A stretch of DNA of 8,053 bases. It comes from Actinomycetota bacterium (GTDB taxonomy: Bacteria > Actinomycetota > Acidimicrobiia > Actinomarinales > Actinomarinaceae). The DNA is taken from the NCBI GenBank assembly GCA_002724835.1, contig PBPX01000055.1, positions 1 to 8,053 of the forward strand, read 5' to 3'. A model generated the notes under the pieces. That model did not search any database, was not told where the DNA came from, and saw only the letters and a list, made by a program, of their open reading frames with translations. How positions within the stretch are numbered: the stretch's first letter is position 1; each line of letters begins with the position of its first letter. Positions 1 to 6,649 of the stretch are shown here, one piece after another. Made by a program: the position numbers and the translations under genes.

Positions 1-1689
1 ATTAAAGGAAGTATTAAAGATGATAGGGCAACCAGTCTGTTCAAAGAATTCGGTGATGAGTTTGTAGTAGTTCTCATTTTGTTCCTCAGTTACTGTTTGT
101 ATTCTACATGTACCATCTACATGAATGATAGAAGGAATCTTTTCTTCAATACCTTCTTGACATTCAACAGCATACATCATGAATGGAGTCTCTTCCATAC
201 CACGGAGATCGAACCAATCATGTACATGTTCTTTTAAAATAGATCCTGCAAATGGTCTGAAGTATTCTCTATGCTTAACATTATTAACATGATCCTTTCC
301 ATTTGGGTCACGAGGATCATATAGAATAGATCTGTTACCAAGTGCTCGTGGACCTGCCTCAGATCTACCTTGGAACAATGCAACAATATTCTTATTAGTA
401 ATCAGTTCAACAACATCCTTATCAGTTACATCATTAGTTACTGATGTTGCATTATATTTTGCAGCAGTTTTTTCAATAGTGTCTGAGTCATACATGTATT
501 CAGGTCCATAGTAAAGGTCATTAATCTTCTCATGTCTAGTACTATCACCAGTAAGTCTATGATATGCTAGATAAGCAGCACCTATAGCAGTACCAGCATC
601 ATTACTAACAGGTTCAACAAAGAGGTTGATACCCTCATCCTTTAACTGATCAAGATACCAGTAGTTTGCAACACAATTTAATCCATATCCACCAGATAAT
701 ACTACATTATTATTACCACTAATGTAAACTGCTTTACGAATCAAATCAAGAACCATCTGTTGAGATTCAGTTTGAATAGCATATGCCATATCCCTACGAT
801 TCTCTAGTAGAGTTAACTCATCATGTTCAACATCTGTTGGTGTTAATAGAAACTTATATCTACCTTCATTAACAACAGCACCATTAGGATAAGTAGGAAC
901 AATAACATTACGATCACATGTCATCCATTCTCCACCGTTACCATCAGTATAAATTGGTGGTATCAAATCATTTGGTTTACCATATGGGAACAAACCCATA
1001 GTTTTACCTGCTTCAATAGGAGCCCATCCACAATACTGTGTTACTGCTTCATATGCTTTAACTATACCTGCACTCTCATCTAAAATAAACTCATGGGTTC
1101 CTTCTTCATACTCATCTTCTTGAGTACTATCCATACCATCAATCTTAGCAGAACCCCATGGTCCTCTACCTCCTTGATGTTTATAAATTGTTTGAATATT
1201 TGCTGGATACTCACAAGTAAATAATGATTCCAACTCCCATGTCATCTCAGTATCAGGTCCAATATTCAAAGGAATAAAAGTACCAGCACCATCAACAACT
1301 ACAGATACAGCACTATCAAAACCAGAACGATAAAAAGAACAAGCAGCATGTAACTTATGATGTGTTCTACTTAAATCAATAACCTGTGGGTGTTGATGAG
1401 GGTCTGCTTTCTGATCAATCAATCCCAACTTCCTAGCAAGACCTGAGTATACATCTTCACCTGTGAAGTCAACAGTACCTGCTTGAGATAAGGATTGTGT
1501 ATGTGCAATTACAAGATAATCAATTTTGTCAGTATAATCTAAGATCTTAACCATACAAGCATAAGGTCCACCATCATACTTATTCCTAGACAATCGCTCT
1601 TCTTCTAAAGCGAATACAAGTTCTCCATCTTTTAATAGACAAACACCAGAGTTATGACCTCTGGCAATTGCAGCAATCCATTGTGTCAT
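1..1689 (-). CDS. NodU/CmcH-family carbamoyltransferase, 3' end missing
   Basis: Translating the minus strand from the ATG at 1689 gives 563 codons with no stop, running off the left edge. The family transfers a carbamoyl group from carbamoyl phosphate, through a carbamoyl-adenylate intermediate, to a hydroxyl on a sugar or related acceptor, as in Nod factor, tobramycin and cephamycin. Visible signatures are the N-terminal [13 protein letters not shown] (11-23) and EEERLSR (29-35), the metal/adenylate-site HHKLHAA (110-116), DGAG (133-136), [12 protein letters not shown] (331-342), [18 protein letters not shown] (439-456) with its basic loop, VDGTCR (524-529) and NTSFN (559-563). The order and spacing match complete family members, and only a short C-terminal piece should be missing. 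The start lies one base after the stop of the glycosyltransferase-like gene (TGATATG), so translation is probably coupled. The acceptor is unknown. A sugar added by the neighbouring glycosyltransferase is a reasonable inference. Confidence 0.93.
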   Translation of the reverse strand, partial: MTQWIAAIARGHNSGVCLLKDGELVFALEEERLSRNKYDGGPYACMVKILDYTDKIDYLVIAHTQSLSQAGTVDFTGEDVYSGLARKLGLIDQKADPHQHPQVIDLSRTHHKLHAACSFYRSGFDSAVSVVVDGAGTFIPLNIGPDTEMTWELESLFTCEYPANIQTIYKHQGGRGPWGSAKIDGMDSTQEDEYEEGTHEFILDESAGIVKAYEAVTQYCGWAPIEAGKTMGLFPYGKPNDLIPPIYTDGNGGEWMTCDRNVIVPTYPNGAVVNEGRYKFLLTPTDVEHDELTLLENRRDMAYAIQTESQQMVLDLIRKAVYISGNNNVVLSGGYGLNCVANYWYLDQLKDEGINLFVEPVSNDAGTAIGAAYLAYHRLTGDSTRHEKINDLYYGPEYMYDSDTIEKTAAKYNATSVTNDVTDKDVVELITNKNIVALFQGRSEAGPRALGNRSILYDPRDPNGKDHVNNVKHREYFRPFAGSILKEHVHDWFDLRGMEETPFMMYAVECQEGIEEKIPSIIHVDGTCRIQTVTEEQNENYYKLITEFFEQTGCPIIFNTSFN

Positions 1690-1690
1690 A

Positions 1691-2830
1691 TCACTTAAGT
1701 TTTTGTAGAATGTTCTTTACATCTGGATTTGATGTTTCTATCTGACCAAAACCTTTAGTCTTAGAAGCATCAAACTTTACTTTAGGTTTAGTACTCTGAG
1801 ATAATGCTTGTGGTTTTTGTTGTGTATTACAATTTAAATTACCATAATCCTTTTGCTGTACTTGGAAGTTACCAGTATATGCTGCTGGTTTACCCAGTCT
1901 CTTCTTAACAGAATCAATCACTGCTTTTATGTGATCATCACCCATCTCCATACACTCATCATTACCACGATCTACTACCTCATCAATAGTAACTCTAATA
2001 GGAGAGTATTCACGATTCCTGTCCTTACCAACATCAATAATATCCATATTCTTATTACCTGGATAAGAGATATTCTCTGGGAATGTAGATCCACAAACTA
2101 CAGTAGCAGTTGTATCTAATGCCATAGCAATGTGTTGACCCATACTATCACAACCCAAGAAATGATCTGCAGCTTGTATAATACCTGCCCACAATCTCAT
2201 ATCTTGTATCTCTGGACGAGCAACCTGTTGTGCCATATCCTTACCTTCATTCTTCTCTAATGGGAAGTGAATCTCACTCATGATTATGATAGCATAATCC
2301 TTCTTGAGTTTATTAATAATCTCAACAATCTGGTTCAAACCAAAACTTCTAGATGTAGCATCAACAATAAAATCCTGTCCTATAGTCTCAACTGACCTAC
2401 CAAAAGGTTGAACAACTAATAGTTTATCCTTACCAGTTCCTGCTTTAACTTCTTCTACCGCAGTAAATCCAGCACAGATCTCATTCTTACTCAGAACAAT
2501 CTGTGGAATGGGTAGTTCTCTTGGTTCATCTAACTCATTAATAATAATATCAAATGCCTGTGCTAGACTTGCCTTCTGATTAAAATAATGCCACTCTCTA
2601 TATGGTTCTGGGGTTACCAGATCCATGTGTATTAACTTCTCTTGGAATAATGACTTGTGCCAATTATCATATGCCTTCTTATATAATTTAGGATGACCTT
2701 TAAGGAAATCAGTTCCACCTTCACAAACAATAACAAAGTCGTCGTGAGTTTCTGCGTACTTTTCAAGTGCAGGTATGGAGCATATTATACGACCCGCTCC
2801 ACCATTAAGAAAAAATGCTTTAGATCTCAT
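1691..2830 (-). CDS. GT9/heptosyltransferase-like glycosyltransferase
   Basis: This is a 379-residue protein with a GT-B-like layout. The N-terminal glycine loop [19 protein letters not shown] (7-25) resembles the first Rossmann strand of GT9 enzymes. The segment at 221-257 ([20 protein letters not shown], then [12 protein letters not shown]) matches the GT9 pattern in which an aspartate-serine-glycine and histidine motif is followed by a G-T-P turn at the sugar-nucleotide site. Family members move heptose or other sugars from nucleotide donors onto glycans. Here the donor and acceptor cannot be read. The last 60 or so residues (about 318-379) are rich in Gln, Lys, Asn and Ser and look like a linker plus a short tail outside the fold. 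Start: ATG at 2830, 31 bases after the stop of the oxygenase-like gene, with no clear Shine-Dalgarno. The stop is one base before the carbamoyltransferase ATG, which argues for a joint job. A non-catalytic GT-B protein is possible. Confidence 0.72.
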   Translation of the reverse strand: MRSKAFFLNGGAGRIICSIPALEKYAETHDDFVIVCEGGTDFLKGHPKLYKKAYDNWHKSLFQEKLIHMDLVTPEPYREWHYFNQKASLAQAFDIIINELDEPRELPIPQIVLSKNEICAGFTAVEEVKAGTGKDKLLVVQPFGRSVETIGQDFIVDATSRSFGLNQIVEIINKLKKDYAIIIMSEIHFPLEKNEGKDMAQQVARPEIQDMRLWAGIIQAADHFLGCDSMGQHIAMALDTTATVVCGSTFPENISYPGNKNMDIIDVGKDRNREYSPIRVTIDEVVDRGNDECMEMGDDHIKAVIDSVKKRLGKPAAYTGNFQVQQKDYGNLNCNTQQKPQALSQSTKPKVKFDASKTKGFGQIETSNPDVKNILQKLK

Positions 2831-2861
2831 AGTAATAACATCAACAACTTATTTAGAATGT

Positions 2862-3599
2862 TTAAAAGAACATGATCTGTGTTAACCGATCATAATTATG
2901 ATACAAATCTGGTTCTAAAATTGCACCATGAACTTGGTTAGCATCATAAACCATACACCTATTATAGCGTACAGGTACTATTGCTTGCAACTTAGGATGA
3001 TTAATTGAACCATCAGGATTAGGAGGGACAACACTATAAAGTCCTGTACCTGGAATACTTTCCTCTTCACCATATTCCTCTGGAGTATTTAGATACACCA
3101 AAGAAGCCCATTTATTATAAGGTCCATCCACATGACATACAGTATACCAAGGTCTCTCTGATCTGACAACCTCCTCATGATTTGTCACGTTAATAACAAA
3201 TCTCATTGAAGACCACTTCTCATAATGATGTTTCTCATCAAAATCTATATGCCATTCTTTACTCTTACATAATTCTTCAAAGACAGGAGCCATCTGAACT
3301 TCCATATCCTTCATAATCTCTAATGATTCATCCCAAACTCTTCTACCTATTGCACCAGCAAGTCTTCCATCATCAGGTCTATCACCCTTCTTATCAGTCC
3401 ATACATTAGTCTTATCTTTTAATTCTTTAAGAGTATATTCTCTTATCTCATCTGGATTCTTATAAAAATCATCAATAATAAAATAAGTTTTCTCAACTTT
3501 ATCAGGAAGGAATGTTACCTTACCATCTTCTGTAGATACCCATGTTATATCTGTTGTCTTCTTTACTTGAACTTTAAGATCAGGATTAATTTCAAACAT
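2862..3599 (-). CDS. Fe(II)/2-oxoglutarate oxygenase-like protein (DUF6445-like)
   Basis: This is a 245-residue protein counted from the ATG at 3599. That ATG overlaps the upstream stop as TAATG, the arrangement of coupled genes. A TTG six codons earlier is open too but lies inside the neighbour and has no better ribosome site. The double-stranded beta-helix signature is visible. H156-V-D158 lies in CHVDGPYNKWASLVYLN, the distal H224 is in YDANQVHGA, and R238 is in RLTQIMFF, fourteen residues after the histidine, where 2OG enzymes usually bind the co-substrate carboxylate. A GTGLYS turn (184-189) sits between them. The pattern recalls the DUF6445 group found in marine phages and bacteria and next to halogenases. 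The expected reaction is Fe(II)- and 2OG-dependent hydroxylation, with the substrate unknown. The N-terminal part (YFIIDDFYKNPDEIREY) is typical of this group. No signal peptide or membrane segment is seen. Confidence 0.75.
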   Translation of the reverse strand: MFEINPDLKVQVKKTTDITWVSTEDGKVTFLPDKVEKTYFIIDDFYKNPDEIREYTLKELKDKTNVWTDKKGDRPDDGRLAGAIGRRVWDESLEIMKDMEVQMAPVFEELCKSKEWHIDFDEKHHYEKWSSMRFVINVTNHEEVVRSERPWYTVCHVDGPYNKWASLVYLNTPEEYGEEESIPGTGLYSVVPPNPDGSINHPKLQAIVPVRYNRCMVYDANQVHGAILEPDLYHNYDRLTQIMFF

Positions 3600-4153
3600 T
3601 ATAATAAAGGAATACAACCAAGATTAAGTGTAGGAATAGGACCAGGATAATTAGGTCCTTCAATATCATAATTATAATCTGTCATCACATCAAATCCTAT
3701 ACTAATTCTCTTACCTTTATACTCTTTTAAATTAACTACTCTATGTTTATGCGATCCTGGTCCAAAATATATATTACCAACTTCATTATCAATTGTCCAA
3801 TTCTCAAATTCTGTTTGAGTATCTTGAGGTTCTATGGCAATGTAACCATGATAAGCAGAACTATGATTATGCCATTGGAGAACACCATCATGATCCTGAT
3901 AGTTCAACCATGATTGCATCCATAATCTCTCTTCAGATAACTGACTCCTAATAAGACCTCTTAAAGTCTCAAAAATTTTATACATGTGTATAGACGGAGA
4001 AGAGACCCCAAAAATATTATACTTTGTGTAACCAAACGTGCTATCTGACACGCCTTGTTCCAGTATAATATCATGGGATCTCTTAAGATCTTTTATAATC
4101 TCCTGCTGATGTTCTTTAATGTATTCAAAGTTATATAATATGTAATCAGACAT
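3599..4153 (-). CDS. 2OG-Fe(II) oxygenase-like protein of the HxH type
   Basis: This is a 184-residue protein counted from the ATG at 4153. A GTG at 4162 is in frame, but GGA at 4158-4160 is placed to serve the ATG, and the MSDYILYNFEY start looks natural. The core resembles the short phage oxygenase family related to 2OG-FeII_Oxy_5. WLNYQDHDG (82-90) is followed by WHNHSSAYHGYIAI with H95-x-H97. Then come GNIYFGPG (126-133), a distal histidine (H135 or H137 in SHKHRVV) and R149 in KGKRISIGFDV. These are the usual metal and 2OG positions, except that the second ligand position reads His, not Asp, as I recall for this subfamily. The role is probably hydroxylation of a protein or small molecule, with the target unknown. 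It is the first gene after an extended -10 promoter, and its stop overlaps the start of a second, clearly different oxygenase-like gene. Loss of catalysis cannot be excluded. Confidence 0.72.
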   Translation of the reverse strand: MSDYILYNFEYIKEHQQEIIKDLKRSHDIILEQGVSDSTFGYTKYNIFGVSSPSIHMYKIFETLRGLIRSQLSEERLWMQSWLNYQDHDGVLQWHNHSSAYHGYIAIEPQDTQTEFENWTIDNEVGNIYFGPGSHKHRVVNLKEYKGKRISIGFDVMTDYNYDIEGPNYPGPIPTLNLGCIPLL

Positions 4154-4175
4154 CAGTTCCACATAGTTACATCAT

Positions 4176-4184
4176 ATTATAGCA
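4176..4184 (-). promoter_or_regulatory. Extended -10 promoter (sigma-70 type)
   Basis: On the minus strand the sequence reads TGCTATAAT, a perfect TATAAT with the TG of an extended -10. It lies in the 37-base gap between the chaperone-like gene and the first oxygenase-like gene. The expected start point would leave a leader of about 15 bases before the ATG at 4153. No good -35 box is visible 17 bases upstream, which extended -10 promoters tolerate. It differs in kind from the TATAAATA boxes before the structural genes, suggesting host-type (early or middle) transcription of the modification genes. Confidence 0.55.
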
Positions 4185-4190
4185 TACTTA

Positions 4191-4907
4191 CTATTCTATA
4201 GCAGCAGTTGCTCTCTTAGTAGAGTTAGCAGGCTGTGTTGGGAACATGTATGCAGCAATGTTAGGATCAACTGCACTTAATGCAGATGGCATATCTCTAA
4301 GTGCCTGACGGAATCCTTTGTACTCATCTATCATAGAAGTAGGTAAGTCAGAAGCCATCTGTCCATCAGTACCTTCTAGCTGTTGGTCACGTCTGTCTCT
4401 AAGAACAGCCCATGTAAGATCTATATCATCACCATGAATAGATTCGTTAACACCTATCTTACGGATCTCCATGTTACCTGTAGTGGTATTCTTAGTAACA
4501 CCAAGTTTATCATAGATATCATCTGGCTTAGGTGCTCCATCAGCAAGTGTCCATCTCATTAACTGATCATATCCAGAAACGTTAGGAGAATCAGGATGTG
4601 GATCAGGTGGCTCTTTGTATGCTTCTTGCTTACTGTCATCAATTGGTGCTCTAAGCTGACAGATCAATGGATCTGTTGCACAATCGATTTCCTTCCACTC
4701 TGTAACATCTGCTGGTTGTGGACGACCATCTGCGATATCTTCCGCAGTCAAAGGTCCATACTTTTCTTTTCCGTCTGCACCTAACTGTAACCAAATCTTA
4801 TCTGGTCCATGATAGGTAAATTTTCTTGTCTTCCCCTCGGAATAGGAGTGATCTTTCTGATACTCATTGGGTATCGGCAGATCAAATTCGACTGATACTT
4901 GTGCCAT
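4191..4907 (-). CDS. Tail-fibre/tail assembly chaperone-like protein
   Basis: This is a 238-residue acidic protein. The C-terminal part (about 163-212) carries DLTWAVLRDRRDQQLEGTDG and, after a gap of about 12 residues, YKGFRQALRDMP. This is the recognisable pattern of phage tail assembly chaperones (Phage_tail_APC-like: Arg-rich helix, Asp, then Y-R-QALRD-hP). Such proteins help fold or join tail fibre parts in the cell and are often encoded beside the fibre gene. The N-terminal 160 residues (KIWLQLGADGKEKYGPLTAE, then a Pro/Asp-rich stretch PPDPHPDSPN at 100-109) are not recognised and may give client specificity. It follows the cysteine-rich array but has its own late promoter at 4947-4954, with a 40-base gap to the ATG at 4907. 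The ribosome site is weak (AGAGA, seven bases before ATG). The clients are inferred to be the neighbouring structural proteins. A minor structural role is the main alternative. Confidence 0.65.
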   Translation of the reverse strand: MAQVSVEFDLPIPNEYQKDHSYSEGKTRKFTYHGPDKIWLQLGADGKEKYGPLTAEDIADGRPQPADVTEWKEIDCATDPLICQLRAPIDDSKQEAYKEPPDPHPDSPNVSGYDQLMRWTLADGAPKPDDIYDKLGVTKNTTTGNMEIRKIGVNESIHGDDIDLTWAVLRDRRDQQLEGTDGQMASDLPTSMIDEYKGFRQALRDMPSALSAVDPNIAAYMFPTQPANSTKRATAAIE

Positions 4908-4946
4908 AATTGTGTCTCTGGTTGATAGAGAATAGTCCTTCGGTAT

Positions 4947-4954
4947 TATTTATA
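4947..4954 (-). promoter_or_regulatory. T4-type late promoter
   Basis: The minus strand reads TATAAATA, an exact match to the T4 late promoter -10 consensus that is also used by cyanomyoviruses. It lies 40 bases before the ATG of the chaperone-like gene and 18 bases after the stem of the terminator that ends the cysteine-rich array. In T4 such boxes are read by the gp55 sigma factor with the sliding clamp. The same mechanism is inferred here. Confidence 0.7.
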
Positions 4955-4966
4955 ATTTTTTTCATT

Positions 4967-4990
4967 AAAAAAGGTGCGTTCTACCGCACC
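4967..4990 (-). terminator. Rho-independent terminator after the cysteine-rich array
   Basis: Read on the minus strand, GGTGCG (4990-4985), a six-base loop GTAGAA and CGCACC (4978-4973) form a GC-rich six-pair stem. An uninterrupted run of six T follows (4972-4967). It lies 24 bases after the TAA of the third cysteine-rich gene. The plus-strand side also ends in CTTTT, so weak termination in the other direction is possible, but no plus-strand gene needs it. Confidence 0.85.
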
Positions 4991-5014
4991 CTTTTAATTG
5001 TTTTAAAATTCTTT

Positions 5015-5806
5015 TTAAAGGTAACTAACTTTAACTAGTCCTGGACCTCCAGTACTACCTCGTCCACAACAGTTACTACCACCACAATACGTAGTCTGAG
5101 CACCCTGTCCACCATGAGCATAAGGTGATGTCCAGCAACCACAACGCATCCAGCACTCATGTATGTTCTGGTTCATTGAAGTACCAATAAATGGTGCTGA
5201 CGTTGGTGATGAACCTTGACAATGACAATGGCAGAATGACATGTGTATAAAGAACGCTCCTCTATGGTTACCCATACCAAAGTCTGCTCCATGAGCAGTA
5301 GGACTTACACAACATCTACCCCAATCAGAGTGACATGCTTCGTTCCAACCACTATTAGCACAACCTCCAGTACCACCCAAGGCACAGAAGTTACTTAAAT
5401 TATGTCCATTTACATAACTCTGACACCCATGACAACCATAACATTCAATTGATTCACATTGATATGTACCAGCAGCACAAACTGTATACTGACATCCAGG
5501 AGCAGTCTGAATCATCTTAGATGCATAGTACCCACCTTGAGCACCTGCATAGTGCTGACATCTGTTGGTAGAACACATCCCGTGTCCATTACCTCCAGAA
5601 CCCCAAGCTTCCCAGAAGATACGTCTTACCCCTGAAGGGACTGTCCAAAGACAACAGCAACCTGGAGAACACCTGTTAGGAGAACCCCAAAAATACCTTA
5701 CGTTCCAAGTATCAAATACACCAGAAGCAACGGCAGTCTGTGGGACTGTCCCGTCGATTAATTGAGTTGCACCATCAACTTTTTTATAGCTTGCGTATGA
5801 GGCCAT
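5015..5806 (-). CDS. Cysteine- and glycine-rich virion-type protein, copy 3 of the array
   Basis: This is a 263-residue protein and the last of three tandem paralogues. It has 26 cysteines and many His, Gly and Trp. The backbone follows the glycine-rich domain of phage tail and fibre proteins: LWTVPSGVRRIFWEAWGSGG (53-72), a PG-x-YTV turn (103-109), and a closing GGPGLVKVSYL. Cysteines occupy many loop positions: C46, CCC 50-52, C122/C125/C128, CC 165-166, CHCHC 192-196, CWMRCGC 218-224 and CC 246-247. The N-terminal 45 residues are more variable after MASYASYKKV and may be the attachment or trimerisation part. There is no signal peptide. The role is inferred to be an external tail or capsid decoration stabilised by disulfides or metal. 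A GATAAATA box precedes it, with AGGA (5818-5821) eleven bases before the ATG, and a strong terminator follows. It shares exact DNA blocks with copy 1, more than with its direct neighbour copy 2. Confidence 0.8.
   Translation of the reverse strand: MASYASYKKVDGATQLIDGTVPQTAVASGVFDTWNVRYFWGSPNRCSPGCCCLWTVPSGVRRIFWEAWGSGGNGHGMCSTNRCQHYAGAQGGYYASKMIQTAPGCQYTVCAAGTYQCESIECYGCHGCQSYVNGHNLSNFCALGGTGGCANSGWNEACHSDWGRCCVSPTAHGADFGMGNHRGAFFIHMSFCHCHCQGSSPTSAPFIGTSMNQNIHECWMRCGCWTSPYAHGGQGAQTTYCGGSNCCGRGSTGGPGLVKVSYL
5532..5567. repeat. 36-bp exact repeat, partner at 7173-7208
   Basis: This stretch of copy 3 is identical over 36 bases to 7173-7208 in copy 1, covering the codons for the NRCQHYAGAQGG region. 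Both lie at the same place in the gene (offset 1641 bases). Copy 2 has clearly different DNA there. It suggests recent duplication or gene conversion between copies 1 and 3. Confidence 0.85.
5637..5667. repeat. 31-bp exact repeat, partner at 7278-7308
   Basis: These 31 bases encode the PGCCCLWTVP region and are identical to 7278-7308, again at the constant offset of 1641 bases. The matching stretch in copy 2 (about 6470-6500) carries several silent differences for the same amino acids. Confidence 0.85.
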
Positions 5807-5828
5807 GTTTAGTAAATTCCTGTAACTT

Positions 5829-5836
5829 TATTTATC
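5829..5836 (-). promoter_or_regulatory. Late promoter variant (GATAAATA)
   Basis: The minus strand reads GATAAATA, differing from the T4 late box only in the first, least conserved base. It overlaps the TGA stop of copy 2 and sits 23 bases before the ATG of copy 3, almost the same distance as the exact box before copy 1 (22 bases). The matching position supports a real promoter. Confidence 0.5.
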
Positions 5837-6635
5837 AATAATAAGTAATTCTCACGAGACCTGGGCCACCCATGCCTCCCTGTCCACAGCAGTTACTACC
5901 ACCGCAGTAAGATGACATAGCACTTTGACCACCGTTACCGTATGGTACAGTCCAGCAACCACAACGCATCCAACACCAGTTGATTGACATTTGTACCTCT
6001 GTTCCGATCAATGGAGCAGAAGTTGCTCTTGTTTGTTGGTGTAGACAATGGCAATGTCCGTGTCCGAACCACCACTGAGCACCACCAAAAGCACCAGAGT
6101 GATTACCAAATCCAAAGTCACCGCCATTTGAACCTGACTGTATACAGCAGTCCCAGTAAGACATACAAGCACTATTCCAACTTGTGTTAGCATATGCTTC
6201 GTATCCACCAATGGCACAGAAGTTAGATAAGTTAGTTCCATTTACATAGGAAGCACAACCTCTACATCCGTTACACTCAAAACGACAGCAGTTACCATTA
6301 CCTGCTGCACAAATACTATATGAATCTCCAGGAGTTACATCAATAGTTTTAGTATTATAGTATCCACCACCTGCTCCTTTATAGTGATGGCATCTACTTG
6401 TAGAACATGCTCCAGCACCTGATCCACCTGCTCCCCAGATTTCCCACTGTACTTTTCTTACACCAGCAGGAATTGTCCAAAGGCAACAACAACCATTGGA
6501 ACAAGAGTTAGGACTACCAAAGATCCACTTAACACCATAAGTTTTCCTCGTGCTAGGATCAAACTTCGTAGAATCTAACGACGCAGCTTGTAGTGAAGCA
6601 CCACTTACTTTTTTATAACTCGAATAACTTGCCAT
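5835..6635 (-). CDS. Cysteine- and glycine-rich virion-type protein, copy 2 of the array
   Basis: This is a 266-residue paralogue and the most divergent of the three, with 24 cysteines. Shared landmarks are MASYSSYKKVSGAS, GCCCLWTIPAGV (48-59), WEIWGAGGSGAG (64-75), YVNGTNLSNFCA (130-141), CWMRCGCW (221-228), SNCCGQ (247-252) and the closing GGPGLVRITYY. Nearly every cysteine column of the other copies is kept. It lacks the cysteine at the PG turn (D104 instead) and one near residue 148, and has an extra adjacent pair at 116-117. The His/Cys patch reads GHGHCHCLH (191-199). The gap to copy 1 is only 14 bases. AAGGA (6647-6651) overlaps the upstream TAA and lies eleven bases before the ATG. 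The T/A-rich string TATAAAAA abuts the start codon too closely to serve as its promoter, so it is probably co-transcribed with copy 1. Function is inferred from the fold signature and context only. Confidence 0.8.
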   Translation of the reverse strand: MASYSSYKKVSGASLQAASLDSTKFDPSTRKTYGVKWIFGSPNSCSNGCCCLWTIPAGVRKVQWEIWGAGGSGAGACSTSRCHHYKGAGGGYYNTKTIDVTPGDSYSICAAGNGNCCRFECNGCRGCASYVNGTNLSNFCAIGGYEAYANTSWNSACMSYWDCCIQSGSNGGDFGFGNHSGAFGGAQWWFGHGHCHCLHQQTRATSAPLIGTEVQMSINWCWMRCGCWTVPYGNGGQSAMSSYCGGSNCCGQGGMGGPGLVRITYY

Positions 6636-6649
6636 TTTTTATAAAATCC

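Noticed and set aside
1853..2119. Plus-strand open frame of 88 codons, and other short open frames opposite or inside the minus-strand genes
   Set aside because: They lie wholly within well-supported genes, have low-complexity or shadow-like composition (for example Cys/Trp/Ile-rich), and have no ribosome site or recognisable family.
2850..2857. TCTAAATA on the minus strand 20 bases before the glycosyltransferase-like gene, resembling a late promoter
   Set aside because: The second base of the box is changed (C for A), a position that is conserved in TATAAATA boxes. The spacing fits, but one mismatch in AT-rich DNA is weak support.
4912..4930. Small hairpin TCTCT/AGAGA in the leader of the chaperone-like gene, possibly hiding its ribosome site
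   Set aside because: It has only five pairs with mixed AT content and a seven-base loop. This is too weak to claim regulation.
6008..6241. 77-codon minus-strand frame inside copy 2
   Set aside because: It is an alternate frame of the cysteine-rich gene with a hydrophobic composition caused by the GT-rich coding strand. No independent start signal was seen.
6636..6643. TATAAAAA before copy 2 of the array as a promoter
   Set aside because: It abuts the ATG at 6635, so transcription would start inside the gene and leave no ribosome site.
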